Origin: Priapulus caudatus
Taxonomy: Eukaryota > Priapulida > Priapulimorpha > Priapulimorphida > Priapulidae
DNA length: 64,000 nucleotides
Assembly: GCF_000485595.1 (NCBI RefSeq)
Contig: NW_014577414.1
Location: forward strand, 111,703-175,702
Direction: 5' to 3'
Shown: in pieces, positions 22,761 to 33,808 of the stretch
Position numbering within the stretch: the stretch's first letter is position 1
Layout of the letters: each line of letters opens with the position of its first letter
Translations under genes and position numbers: made by a program
Notes under the pieces: model-generated
Seen by the model: only the letters and a program-made list of their open reading frames with translations
Told to the model about the DNA's origin: nothing
The model's database searches: none

Positions 22761-23760
22761 TAAAATAACTCGCAACGCATAACCGCCGGGACCACGATGC
22801 ACAAAACTGAACTGCTTGGCTGACAGTCTAAAACCTGCCGAAGGTAGAGCACTCCCTCACGTAACTCCAGATCGTCCCAGAGTGCCCAATATGCTTTGCC
22901 CTGCGAGGACGAAGACAACAAATCAGCGACAGCCGGACCCACCCCGCCTGCTGCCACCCCCTTCAAAACAGCAGCAATGGCCGCATCTTCAAGCTGCCTC
23001 TGACGAATCTGCTGAGAAGACCACTGCGACAAAACATCATCTAAAACTGCTCCCGTCTCATCAGCCGGAAGCAGCAAGATCATGCTATCCCGCCAAGCAA
23101 CCAGGCTTCAACAGCCCCGAGCCAAGGGATAAACCATCCACCGACGGATTGACAATCGTGCCCCCATGAACCGCCCACCCCGAGACTACAGACGGGGGAT
23201 CGCGAGAGACCCGATCACCAACTGGGCACACTCTAGGAAGATGACAATCAGGGCAATCATCCCTCTTACACCTACACCCGGGCTGACGTGACAAGCCATC
23301 AGCATTGCCATGTAGCTTGCCCGCACGGTGCTCGATTCTCATATCAAACGTATCCAGAGAAGCAATCCACCGCGCCACTATCCCATCAGGCTCCTTGAAA
23401 TTCAACAACCAGGTCAAGGAAGCATGATCGGTCCTGACCAGAAATGGCCGACTATACAGATAATGTCGGAATTGCCTCACAAAAGTTACTACAGCAAGTA
23501 GCTCCCGATTGGTCGTACAATGCCGTCTCTGTGATGCAGAGAAGCTCTTACTGCCATAAGCAATCACCCTCTCTACCACACTCTTCACCTGCGACAGGAC
23601 ACCACCCATACCAGTCATACTCGCATCAGTATCTAAAATAAACTCAGCCCCCGAACGCGGGTACACCAACACTGGCGCCAACGTGAGCAATGACTTTAAA
23701 CTATTGAACGCCTCCTCGCAAGACCCTTCCCACTGGAAAAGCACGCTCTTCTTCGTCAGC
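22760..23760 (-). pseudogene. LTR-C RNase H and connection
   Basis: The 219-codon frame 23744-23085 contains the complete RNase H-like order: EFILDTDASMTGMGGVLSQ (first Asp), HCTTNRELLAVV (Glu), FLVRTDHASLTWLLNF (second Asp) and HRAGKLHGNADGLSR (His/Asp end). This is followed by a CRCKRDDCPDC cysteine cluster typical of one Gypsy lineage between RNase H and integrase. A second open frame, 23083-22760, continues towards the HHCC module with WDDLELREGVLYL. Two stops or shifts separate them. It degrades the RNA strand of RNA:DNA hybrids in active relatives. Confidence 0.85.
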
Positions 23761-23771
23761 TGTACAAGAGG

Positions 23772-24412
23772 CTAGGCCAGGGCTGCAAAACCAGGAATAA
23801 ATCGTCGATAGTAATTAATAAAAAACACCTGGAAACTCTGCACATCACCAACACTGCCAGTTTGACCCCAAGACCAGACCGCCTCAAGCTTTGCATGGTC
23901 ACACCGAATGCCATCACTAGAGACGACGTGACCAAGGAAGGCAGCACTCCTCTGAAAGAGCGTACATTTCGTAGGCTTCAGCTTCATGCCGGCATCCGCA
24001 ACCCGACAGAAAACATCACGGAGGTTACCAAGAGCTACATCAAAGGTTTTACCAAAAATGATGATATCGTCAAAGTATACAAGACACTCCATCCACAGTA
24101 AGCCTCGGAGCACACACTCCATCAACCTCTGAAAGGTCGCAGGTGCATTACAAAGCCCGAAAGGCATCTCGAAAAAACCACTCCTAGTCCCAAAAGCAGT
24201 CTGCCGCATCCTCCGGATCCATCTCCACCTGCCAATAACCCGAGGTTAAGTCGAGAGTAGAAAACCAACTGGCACCGTCTAAGAAATCCTGCATATCATC
24301 AATTCTTGGCCGTGGATAGGCATCATTAAGCCTTCGGTTATCTATACAGAACCGCGTCGACCCGTCCTTCTTGGTGACCAACACCACCGGGAACGCTCAC
24401 GGACTGCTGCAG
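23772..24412 (-). pseudogene. LTR-C reverse transcriptase
   Basis: Frames 24387-24184 and 24209-23772 overlap by one frameshift. RT motifs in order: [64 protein letters not shown] (catalytic box, Phe at the second position), and FLGHVVSSDGI at the end of the palm/thumb. All catalytic Asp residues are present, so decay is by frameshift, by an N-terminal stop (Trp to TGA) and by truncation rather than by active-site loss. Confidence 0.9.
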
Positions 24413-24596
24413 ATATAGGATATATTATTGATAAGGCAATAACTGCAATGCCACACATCCAGTCACCAGTTGAGGTACAATCAACACTCGAAACACTCGA
24501 AACCCTGACTGACTGTGCATATAACAGTCATATGTTACCGTGAATGACAACAGTGACAATATAATGAACGTCACATCTGAACACTGGTGTAATCCC

Positions 24597-24653
24597 GTTC
24601 GAAGGTCTGGACATAACAGGAAACCGCCTGTACGATATAGTGACTATGTGTAA
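24597..24653 (+). pseudogene. LTR-B pol C-terminal tail
   Basis: Frame reads VRRSGHNRKPPVRYSDYV then TAA. A short basic tail of the form (T)RSGR..KPP.R at the very end of Gypsy pol, just before the 3' untranslated region, is a strong family signature also seen here in LTR-E and LTR-G. It lies about 118 bp before the 3' LTR. Confidence 0.75.
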
Positions 24654-24770
24654 GACCTCCAATAACCGCTTTAATTCAATAGTGTTTGATGTTGTTCGTT
24701 TAGTAACATACTGTTCAATGGTCGTTATTTATCTTCATGCATTCTAGTTTGATCTTATAAAGGAAGGAGA

Positions 24771-24983
24771 TGTAAGATAATGCAAAGCCCGTTTAGTCAT
24801 TGTACTTCCAAGCGAGGGCGCAAGTAGTAGATCGGGGAGGACCAACACATGGCGGTGCTCTATGATACTCCATGCTTATGTAACTGGGTTAATATGGTTA
24901 ACGTCAATAGTATGTAACAAGCAAAGACAGTCGTTGGCGTCATTAATATAATGCTCAAGTGAGATGACATAATAAATTTAACA
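24771..24983 (+). repeat. LTR-B 3' LTR
   Basis: Begins TGTAAGATAATGC directly after the purine tract aaaggaaggaga and ends AATTTAACA; 213 bp. Longer than the 5' copy by an internal block around ggttaacgtcaatagtatg. Confidence 0.75.
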
Positions 24984-25264
24984 GTTTCTAGTCATGTATT
25001 GTATTTATTCATGTGTTTAAAAAGAATCAGTATTCATGAATTTGAACTATCAGTCATCGAATGTAGCTGGGCGTCCGACGCCCGAGACGTGTAGAAATCT
25101 TGGCGGGCATGTAAAAATTGCAAGCTCACTTGCGTGACGGGGGGCTCCTACTTTAAACACACATAAACTATAATAGAGCAGGCCATTAAGAAAAGGAATT
25201 TTTATTTAAAATCAAGCAATATTAACACTGGAAACGAATGTCGTGTAGAAGTTTTCTAGTGTAT

Positions 25265-25605
25265 ACTTTTTCCTTGATATTCTACTGTGTACGAAACGCT
25301 TGAAGAACGAGTGCGAATCATGCGCAAAATTTGCTTCCGTTTTTAAACGTCATTTCCTGTTTACAAAAGAAAACGTCTCCACAGGAGCTTTCTTGGATAC
25401 GTTGAAGGCTCTGAGCCGGGAAAAACTAACAGTACAACGTCAAGACAATCAGTGTTCGTCCAAAACTGATTATGAGTCTAAAAGAAAGCGAATGTTTCAG
25501 TCACAATGGCAGGACAACCAACGGTGGTTAACATGTGCCAGGGAAACGATGCTTTGTACGGTGTATACAGTGAGTTCATTGTGTAAGCAGATTCCTTATT
25601 TGTGA
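25265..25605 (+). pseudogene. hAT-like (ZNF862/KIAA1586-type) transposase fragment, N-terminal
   Basis: Open on the plus strand up to 25605. Near the end it reads KRMFQSQWQDNQRWLTCARETMLC, the opening of a TTF/BED-like zinc finger of hAT-derived proteins (RxFQxxWxxxxxWLxxxxxxMxCxxC). The second cysteine position is changed (LCTVYTVSSLC), so the finger is imperfect. No start codon context. Together with 34325-34620 it forms the gene into which LTR-D inserted. I recognise the family only by this motif and by the neighbouring fragment. Confidence 0.4.
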
Positions 25606-25744
25606 AAGCACGGTTCAAACTATTTTCGGCTTGAGTCTGTTAAAAACATCATCACTTCTCAAAATCTGTCACTGTGTCGCAAAGCAAGGCAGCGGAGTCT
25701 TTTAAGTTGACTATGACTGGCTCATTATAACATTGCACAATGCC

Positions 25745-25887
25745 TGTAACAGATTGATGCATACTCGTAGTTATGACGTCACGCGCAACTCGTTGTTATT
25801 GTCCACTCAGGCTCGAGTAATAAATTGGGCCCGGGAGATTCTCTCTCTCTGGACTTCCATGCCCATAAACTATGTCGCGCTTTTACA
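25745..25887 (+). repeat. LTR-D 5' LTR
   Basis: 143 bp, TGTAACAG to TTTTACA. Contains a perfect palindrome tgacgtca (25775-25782), a CRE/ATF-like site, an aataaa signal at 25819-25824 and a ctctctctct run. The short length is typical of some invertebrate Gypsy lineages. Confidence 0.95.
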
Positions 25888-25900
25888 TGGTGTCAGAAGT
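25888..25900 (+). promoter_or_regulatory. LTR-D primer-binding site, tRNA-Leu type
   Basis: TGGTGTCAGAAGT directly follows the 5' LTR and is complementary to the 3' end of an animal tRNA-Leu (ACTTCTGACACCA). 13 bases match. Confidence 0.8.
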
Positions 25901-25920
25901 TGTGGTATTTACGCGAGACC

Positions 25921-26806
25921 ATGGAGCATCTTAGGCCTCCAGAACAGGTCAGGTTTGACGGGAATGTTGCAGAGAACTGGAGGAAATGGGTTGGACAGTG
26001 GAGGGTCTATGCGACAGCCACGGAAGTCGACAAAAAGCCGGCGGCAACGAGAGTTGCTATCTTACTTCATTGTGCCGGACATGAGGCACATGCAATTCAC
26101 AGCACATGTGCCTGGAATAACGAAGTAGACAAGGAAAATGTCAACGTAGTATTGGCGAAATTCCAGCAGTATTGTGAGCCAAGAAAGAACACTGTGTTCG
26201 AACGGTATAAGTTCTGGGAGTGCAACCAGCACGAGGGAGAGACTACCGATCAGTGGGTCACTGATTTGAGGACTCGTGCTGCATCGTGCGAGTTTGGAGA
26301 CTCCCGTGATCTCATGATCAGGGACAAAATTGTGTTTGGTGTACAGGATTAAAGAAAGGCTACTTAGGGAGAAAGATCTAATGCTCGACAAGGGTGCGGA
26401 CATATGCAGGGCAGCTGAGGTTAGTAAAGTATACTTACAGTCTATGAGCGCTAGTAGTAGTGCTATGGCTAGCGTGTACGCCCTGCACAAAACCGCGGGA
26501 AAACAGGCTTGGCACGAGCAGAGCGCGGCAGGTCGCCGGGCAAGCCAGAAAGGGCACAATCTCACAGAATGCATGTACTGTGGCATGAAGTATCCACCGA
26601 GGAAGTGTCCAGCATATGGAAAGACATGTATGAAGTGTCATAAGAAAAATCATTTTGCTGTTGTATGCAAGGGTAGTGGACAGAATATTGCAAGCAATGC
26701 AACCAAGCACAAGAGTGTTTACACAGTCAATGATGACAGTGACACAGAAAGCGATGCATTGTTTATGGGCTCGTTGTTTGTGGGTCACATATCAGAATGC
26801 GTCTAA
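25921..26806 (+). pseudogene. LTR-D gag
   Basis: ATG at 25921 follows the primer site by 20 bases. The first frame (to 26352) encodes the capsid-like domain: RFDGNVAENWRKWVGQWRVY near residue 10 and NTVFERYKFWECNQHEGETT, the usual ERxxFxxxxQxxGE core. After a +1 shift at about 26345 the second frame (to 26806) carries DLMLDKGADICRAAE and a pair of zinc knuckles. The second is classic CCHC, CMKCHKKNHFAVVC. The first is CMYCGMKYPPRKC, with Tyr where His is expected. It coats and packages the element RNA in functional relatives. Confidence 0.9.
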
Positions 26807-27850
26807 GTGGTGTACACATCTCAGAGTAGAGGGCAAACTGATACGGTTCAAGTTGGACACCGGTGCAGAAGCTAGTGTTCTACCCCACAGTGCATACAAG
26901 TCTATGAAGAACAGAATACCGTTAAGGAAAACGAACACCATATTATCGGCATTTGGTGACCACAGTATTAATCCACTTGGTAAGATAGACGTGCACTGTG
27001 GCACCAGTGGTGATGAACACAGGCTGAGTTTTTATGTCACAGATGCGACTAACACTGCAATCCTAGGTCACCAGGCATGTGAGACACTGAACTTGGTGTC
27101 CCGTGTGAATGAACTCAAGCCATCACAAATGCTATCACGCCCGATCACAAAGGAAAGCTTAGTGATGGAGTACAAGGATGTGTTCACTGGTATAGGTCAG
27201 TTTGAAAAACCATACCATATCGAGGTACGCCCAGATGTTCCGCCAGTCATACTACCGAACAGGAAGATACCATATGCACGACAAGAAAAGCTAAAAGAGA
27301 CACTGGACAAGCTAGAAAAACAAGAAATTGTAGCTCGTGTCGACAGACCAACAGACTGGGTCAACAATCTAGTGATTGTAGAAAAAAAAGACGGTTCCAT
27401 GCGTCTATGCCTGGACCCAAAGCCACTTAATGAAGCCATCAAGCGTGAGCGATACAGTATACCCACTCCAGAAGACGTCCAAAGCAAACTGAGTGGCAAG
27501 GCCGTGTTCACAATTTTAGATGAGAAGGGCAGTTATTGGCAAGTGAAGCTAACTGAAGAGTCGTATCTGTGTACATTTAATACACCGTGGGGACGGTATA
27601 GGTTCCGCAGAACGCCATTCGGTATATGCTCAGCAAGTGAAGTGATGCATAAACGCAATGAGGAGACATTCGGTGACATAAATGGGGTGCATGTTATTGC
27701 AGATGACATGATCATAGCTGCTGTAGATGACTAAGAGCATGATATAATACTTCGCAGAGTCATGGACAGGGCCAGTGAGCGAAATGTGAAGTTTAACAAG
27801 GACAAAGTCCAGTATAAGATCAAAGAGGTCAAATACATGGGAAACCTTGT
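26790..27850 (+). pseudogene. LTR-D protease and reverse transcriptase
   Basis: In one frame from before 26790: the aspartic protease with FKLDTGAEASVLP and, 80 residues on, NTAILGHQAC; then RT with VARVDRPTDWVNNLVIVEKK, RLCLDPKPLNEAIKRE, FTILDEKGSYWQVKL, FGICSASEVMH and VIADDMIIAA (catalytic box ADD). TAA at 27732-27734 breaks it after AAVDD. Coding then resumes in the same frame (EHDIILRRVMDRASE...KYMGNLV) until the DNA transposon at 27851. The frame shifts relative to gag by overlap, as is common for gag-pol expression in this lineage, though decay cannot be excluded. Confidence 0.92.
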
Positions 27851-28115
27851 TAGCTAGGGGCCTTAGGGTCAAAATATTTACACGGCGGACAAAAGCGCCA
27901 AACTTTTTTTGTGGTTAGGGTAGGTCATAGTGATCAATTTTAGAAGGGGTGCCCGCAGCTATCAACTTCCGGTGGCGGCCATATTGGATTTTTCAAAATG
28001 GCCGCCTTCGAAAACGAGTGCGTCTACTTTGTTTCATATCTTTGGTTCTAATTGAGATATTTTAATGATGTTGGTGTCTAAAATAATGTTTTTAAGGTCA
28101 GGGAATCCGATTATG
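27851..28115. repeat. Left terminal inverted repeat of the 3.8-kb transposon
   Basis: About 260 bp, inverse complement of 31425-31695, with differences mainly at single bases plus an extra ggttaaaat block in the right copy. A degenerate echo of its middle part (tttagaa(a/g)gggtgc ... attggatt) occurs at 28274-28370. Confidence 0.93.
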
Positions 28116-31100
28116 GTGACTAATGGGTAATTATCTGAGTGACTGACTGACGTTTTAAAGATTTAGTGCTTAAATTAAAAAAAAAAAAAAAATGATTGCT
28201 TATTACCGCTCCCTCTTCATCATGTGCGCTAGTAGGAAGATACATGTTCTTCAAAATGAGATCATCCGTTCATCATGGATATATTTAGAAAGGGTGCTAC
28301 AATGTTGTATAACTACCATGGCCTGCCAATTGGATTTCAAATGGCTACCATCGAAAATATGCAATAAATAACTGCTGCATATTCTTGGATTGTTGATGAT
28401 TGCAGACCGTAGTGACGTTTGTTCCAACCATCGGTGAAACGTGTAATACTAAATTTTATAGTTCACCTCGCCACTCCAAATTAACTCTCCTCATGTTTTT
28501 TGTATAAATAAGGCAATAATAAAACACAAAATAAATAAGGACATGTTAACAAATGGTGTAAATACTAATATTGTACAGTAATTAATCCAATAATATTTGC
28601 TTCTTGTGAATCATTGGAATAAATGCGTAATATTGTCGTTCGTTGTATACTAAAATCCCTGTCCAAATAGTTAACAAGAGAATGCGCAATCGAGGTGTAT
28701 CAGACATTCGTTAATACATGTAATGCTTTCAGACTACAAACTGGATAATTACCACATCAGTGGAATTCAATACAGATTGGAATCAAAGATCTGGCGAAGA
28801 GAACATGGAAAAGTCACAAACATGTCAACTCAAGTATGCTCAAATCGTAACATGACAGAGCAAGAAAGCGAAGACAAGACATGACAACACAAGAGCTTGG
28901 CACGAGTAGGAATCCAGTAAGATCAGAAGGTAAAAAAGAAACCTGTATAGTCTTGTGAGCGTACACATGGAGTTCTCCCATGAAGCTCGACGTTCTCAAT
29001 TTGATCAGTATTGAAAGATATTGCAACAGCAGATGCATAACAAAGTTCCTACTCCGGCAAATTATGGCAACAGTGATAGCCCAGTAACATAAATATCACT
29101 TGATGGCCTCACCTGCCCTTCAGAAACCGCTACCGTTCCGAATAACGAAGAAATTCCAGCAAAAATAAAACCAAAGAAGAACAACACCGGTGTTTGCAAG
29201 CTGGTCACACATCGACCGAAAAGGCTCGATGAGGGCAGTACATTTCTCCACTCGCAAGACCTTCCACAACAATTAAAACAAACGAGGAGAGATTGGCTAG
29301 CCATGATTTAAATCGAATGAAGCCGAAAAGATAGCTCTAAGTCACTCCAAGCCAGTGTCAGGATCACTCATCTGGGGCGAGTAGAATCTTTGTGTTCCAC
29401 AGCAGGACTCGAGATAACCTACTGAGAAAGTAACCAGCGCAGGATACTATAACGCGATGCTCTGTAATGGTAACAGTTGCTAAACTGATTCGTAAAGACA
29501 CTATATTTGACAATACCATAAAAACATCTTAAGTTCATTGCTGGGCCGATTTGATCAAACTACACCCACCCATGATCCTTGCAAACCAAATGTATCCTTA
29601 CTGATGAATCACAAGTATAAAATATCAGGACTGCACAGGTAAAGCGCAAAGCTGCCATCAGTATCGCACAGCTGATATGTTCCAATCCAAAAAGAAGACA
29701 TCAAGCAAAAAAGATTTGACAAAAGGCCTAAGTAGGACCAACAGATCCAGAGAGATGCCTTGCCCTTTATATAAGTATCAAGGTAGGCTGCATCATATGG
29801 TCTGGACATAAACTACAAACCTTACTCCAAAATTGAGAACAACTTACACATTCAGTGACAGAGAAGACCACACAAGGAAATAGCTGCCCGATGATGACTC
29901 CGAAAAAGCTTAATACAGTGAGGGCTATCGACCAATACTGGAACCAAATCCTCTCTCTCAACCAGCCAAGGTTACGCTCATGTACATAGAACAGTATCTT
30001 CAAGCGTACTAAGCTACCCTCAAAGAGAGTTCGGTGTGAAAATTCATGTACCTGCAGGTCCTATACAGTTGCCAAATGAAATATTCTGTAGTTACGCACT
30101 TGTGTATGTTCATTGATGGACGAAATGCCTAGAAAGAAGACCAGTGTTGATGATGTATGCCATATGAAGAAGAACAGTGGCTAAAGATGGCATGCAGATG
30201 TACTCAAGGAGATGAAAATATGATACAAAACATTACTCACGTGTCATTGCACATCATTCTGCCGGCATCAGCGGTGGGCAAGAAACACCTCTGTGGTAGG
30301 TGTCCTCCTTCATCTATTTCAAGAGAAAGCTTGCAACCTATCAATGATTAACATGAGCATAGACATCCCTCAAAACTATCACTGAAACTGAACCAGAACA
30401 AGTACCTTGATTGCGAAGACCCAGCCGCTGTTGCTTTCGGAAGTATTTTATTGGCACTGGCCAAATAGATAATGTGAAGATCCGACTCATTCTCAATGTA
30501 GGGCGACTTCACCAGAGATGAATTTTGGCAAATCGGTTGTGCTGGATGAATCTGCTGACTACATCAGCTTGACTGACAGTACTGCACAACGGGTAAGCAG
30601 ACTACATATATCCATCAACTATCTAAAACGTACGCGGCAGCACATCAATTTACGCACTGGCTCTTCTCAACGGGGAAAGAGGCATAATGAAATTGAAGAA
30701 AGGAGATGAGAGAATTAGTATACAGGAAATAACGATAGAGAAGAAGTTAACCTCCGCTTTTCTGAGCAGCGATTCAGCGAACTGATAATTCAGGATTTGC
30801 TTGTCTGATCACACAGAGAGAGAAACTTGAGTGCAGTATTCAGTCCTGCGAGAGATGGTTCCTTGGTGTCACACCATTTCACCGACAAACCAACCACCCC
30901 AGAAGACTATGGTGGGGAGAAAGTTGCAAACTCGATGAATACCACACTGAACTGATCTACCATGAAGCGGCCGAAGGCTTGTCGAAGCTTATCTCCCAGT
31001 TGTGATGTACAAGCTTTGCCTCTATAGCACAAGGAAATGTAGATGCAACGACGCTTGACTTGGTACTACAATGTTTACAGTAAATGAAATGTACTTCCAT

Positions 31101-31424
31101 TTATGCTTGAGCTCTAATGTAATCCAAAGCTGACAACTACAATAGACTTTTTTTATATCATTGTTGACAAAGGGTTTTAGTTAAATCTCAATCCAGAATC
31201 TAGTATAATATTACCCATATAAAATGTTGTTACTTTTCTACACTACATAGGATTACATTCAAGAAATAAACGAGCAAGTAGCACCCTGTTAAATCGTGAT
31301 ATAGAAGCAAGAGATAATATTAAATATATGCGAGAATATTAGTTTCTTTGGTTCGATATATAACTAATCTTCACAACGCCATTCCAGGTTCACTCCAGAT
31401 AACTTAACTCATAAGCAGCCACTA

Positions 31425-31695
31425 ATCGGGGTCACTGACCTTAAAAACATTATTTTAGACACCAACATCATTAAAATATCTCAATTAGAACCAAAGATAT
31501 GAAACAGAGTAGACGCACTCGTTTTCGAAGGCGGCCATTTTGAAAAATCCAATATGGCCGCCACCGGAAGTTGATAGCCGCGGGCACCCCTTCTAAAATT
31601 GATCACTATGACCTACCCTAACCACAAAAAAAGTTTGGCGCTTTTGTCCGCCATGTAAATATTTTAACCTATTTTGACCCTAAGGCCCCTAGCTA
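31425..31695. repeat. Right terminal inverted repeat of the 3.8-kb transposon
   Basis: Pairs with 27851-28115. Contains tggcggccatattgg in inverse and the ccgcgggcacccctt block. Confidence 0.93.
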
Positions 31696-31696
31696 T

Positions 31697-33808
31697 GTGT
31701 CGGCTGAAGGGCTAAAACCAGATGACAAGAAAGTGGAAGCGATTGCCAATATGCCACAGCCAGAAGACAAACAGGCGCTGCAGCGACTGCTGGGTATGGT
31801 GAAGTACTTAGCACAGTACATTCCGAATGAATCGTATATTACTGCACCGTTGAGAGATTTACTTCGAGAACGAGTGATTTTTGACTGGCAACCCGAACAT
31901 GAACAAGCACTGCAGTGGCTGAAGCGTATCTTGACCAGTCAGCCCGTGTTGAAATTCTATGATGTGAAGAAGGCAGTCAAGATTCAGGCAGATGCATCAC
32001 AGTCAGAACTAGGTGCATGTCTCTTACAGGGTGGACAACCTGTAGCGTTTGCATCCCGTTCGATGACGTCAGCTGAGCAGAATTACACTCAGATCGAAAA
32101 GGAGATGCTGGCGATTTGTTTTGCATGCAAGTTTCATGAGTACATATACGGCAAAGACACTGAAGTGGAAACTGATCACAAACCACTAGAGGTCATAGTA
32201 CGAAAACCACTCTGCAAAGCTTCACCTAGACTGCAACGTCTCATGATACAGCTGCAACGCTACACGCTGAATGTACGATACGTACCTGGTAAGTACATGT
32301 ACATGGCAGATACGCTAAGCAGAGCGTACTTGGAAAACACTAACGACAATGATCAGTCATGTGATGAGGAAGTGGAAGTTATGGTGCATGTGCTCATTGA
32401 AAAACTTCCAGCCTCAGCTAAGAAGATAGACGAGATCAGGTCGGCAACAAATGCTGATGGTGAGTTGCAAGAGTTAAAGAAAATCGTGTATGGCGGTTGG
32501 CCCACACACAAGAAAGGAGTACCGGAACAGTTACGTCAGTATCATGCTTTCAGAGATGAGATATATGAAGCCGACGAATTGCTCTTCTTGGGAGAGAAAC
32601 TGATTGTTCCAGCCATATTGAGGAAGGACATGCTGCAGATAATACATGAGAGCCACCTAGGGGAGGAAAAGTGCAAAGCTCGCGCACGATCTGTTATGTT
32701 CTGGCCCGGTATGGCAGCAGATATTGAGAACTTTGTGTCAAAATGATCAGTATGCCTTCACCACAAATGCAAGAATCAGAAAGAGCCAATGATTCCGCAT
32801 GACATTCCAAAGCGACCTTGGCAGAAAGTAGGGGCAGATTTGTTCGAGATAAGTGGGAAAGACTATTTGGTCATCGTGGACTATTATTCGAAGTACCCTG
32901 AGGTAGCGCTGCTGTCCGACAAGATGGCAAGCACAGTGGTCACGCACTTTAAGAGTGTGTGTGCCCGCCACGGAATTCCAGAGGAATTAGTGACAGACAA
33001 CATGCCATTTCAGAGTCGGGAGTTTCGCAAATTCGCGGCGGAATGGGGGATTAGTTTGACAACGTCTAGTCTGACATACCCCCAGTCCAACGGCTTAAGT
33101 GAGAGGGCAGTTCAGACCATGAAGCAGATGCTCAGGAAAGCTGCGGAGGATCGGAGAGACCCGTATGTAGCTTTGCTTGAGTATCGCAACACGCCTGTGT
33201 CTGGAATGACACATTCTCCAGCACAACTGCTGATGAGCAGAATGCTACGAAGCAAGCTACCGACAACAGGCAAGCTACTTCAGCCACAGACTGTGCAGGC
33301 ACGTAGTCAGCTACACCACAGTCAGCAGCGTCAGAAGTTGTACTACGATCGTGGTGCGAAGAGCCTGAAACATCTGATTCCTGGCGACGTTGTTCGAATT
33401 CAGAAAGGGAAAGTGTGGGAACCAACAATTGTAACTGGCACAGCAGGCGGCAATCCACGTTCCTACATTGTCAGCTGTGGTGGTCACGAATATCGAAGAA
33501 AACGCAGACATTTGAGGAAGATGAATGAACCACCGCCTATCATCTTGCCACCAGATGATCAACAACCGTCCAGTCAAGGGTGCACTGTTCCATCTAGTCC
33601 GGTGCACACTGTTCCGTCCAACGTAGTTCATGCTGTTCCATCCAGTACAGCACATGCTGTTCCATCTACTACAGCACATGCTGTTCCATCCACTACAGCA
33701 CATACTGTTCTATCCAGTGCAACACACACCGTTCCATCCAATATACGTATTACCAATCGCGGAAGGGTAGTGAAGATGCGACAAAAATATGCGGACTATC
33801 AGACCTGA
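31697..33808 (+). pseudogene. LTR-D RNase H and integrase
   Basis: One reading frame broken by a single TGA. RNase H: VKIQADASQSELGACLLQ, NYTQIEKEMLAICFA, EVETDHKPLEVIV and VPGKYMYMADTLSRA. Integrase: HESHLGEEKCKARAR...FWPGM, where the zinc module should continue C-x2-C, but the first Cys codon is TGA (32744-32746) followed by SVCLHHK. Then KVGADLFE (Asp), LVTDNMPFQSREF (Asp) and YPQSNGLSERAVQTMK (Glu) give an intact DDE triad. The C-terminus has GDVVRIQKGKVWEPTIV and then a repeated tail. The frame is the same on both sides of the TGA. TAA at 33806-33808 ends pol. Confidence 0.93.
33586..33745 (+). repeat. 24-bp minisatellite in the LTR-D pol C-terminus
   Basis: Six to seven tandem units of about 24 bp, consensus gcacatgctgttccatctac, encode repeats of the octapeptide (T)AHAVPST and variants (VHTVPSN, VHAVPSS, AHTVLSS, THTVPSN). 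The unit is in frame, so expansions keep the frame open. Confidence 0.9.

Larger units (their letters stand above)
21727..24412 (-). mobile_element. LTR-C: truncated minus-strand Gypsy pol nested in LTR-B
   Basis: Contiguous minus-strand fragments run RT, RNase H, HHCC module and integrase from 24412 down to 21727. Upstream of [10 protein letters not shown] the sequence gives SSP*AFP, i.e. the usual SPWAxPV with Trp changed to a stop, and then coding ends abruptly at about 24412. Gag, protease and the 5' LTR are missing. To its right lies the pol tail of LTR-B in the opposite orientation, so the junction is a deletion or insertion scar. Confidence 0.85.
13367..24983 (+). mobile_element. LTR-B: Gypsy-type retrotransposon broken by later insertions
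   Basis: LTRs at 13367-13542 and 24771-24983 share long identical blocks (gcgcaagtagtagatcgggga, ggcggtgctctatgatact). The parts in between follow Gypsy order on the plus strand: gag (13672-14113 and 16027-16640), protease (16680-16960) and the pol C-terminal tail (24597-24653) with a purine tract (aaaggaaggaga) at 24759-24770. RT, RNase H and integrase are absent; a minus-strand Gypsy fragment and a GC-rich ORF block occupy their place. A Helitron splits gag. The flanks gtttt (13362-13366) and gtttc (24984-24988) are a plausible target duplication with one change. Confidence 0.8.
27851..31695. mobile_element. 3.8-kb DNA transposon with long terminal inverted repeats, superfamily unknown
   Basis: The ends are TAGCTAGGGGCCTTAGGG and its inverse complement. 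The flanks are tgt on both sides (27848-27850, 31696-31698). Removing the element with one tgt joins the RT frame to the RNase H frame exactly (NLV-SAEGLK), proving the boundary. The interior has no long ORF; the best open plus-strand stretch is 29090-29310 (73 codons, Lys-rich, ending QTRRDWLAMI) with others near 29840-30000 and 30518-30709. They could be exons of a transposase or decayed sequence. No catalytic motif recognised. A 3-bp duplication is compatible with several superfamilies. Confidence 0.9.

Noticed and set aside
32744-32746. TGA as a recoded (selenocysteine or readthrough) codon
   Set aside because: It replaces a zinc-binding Cys in an element with other stops and an insertion; simple mutation is sufficient.
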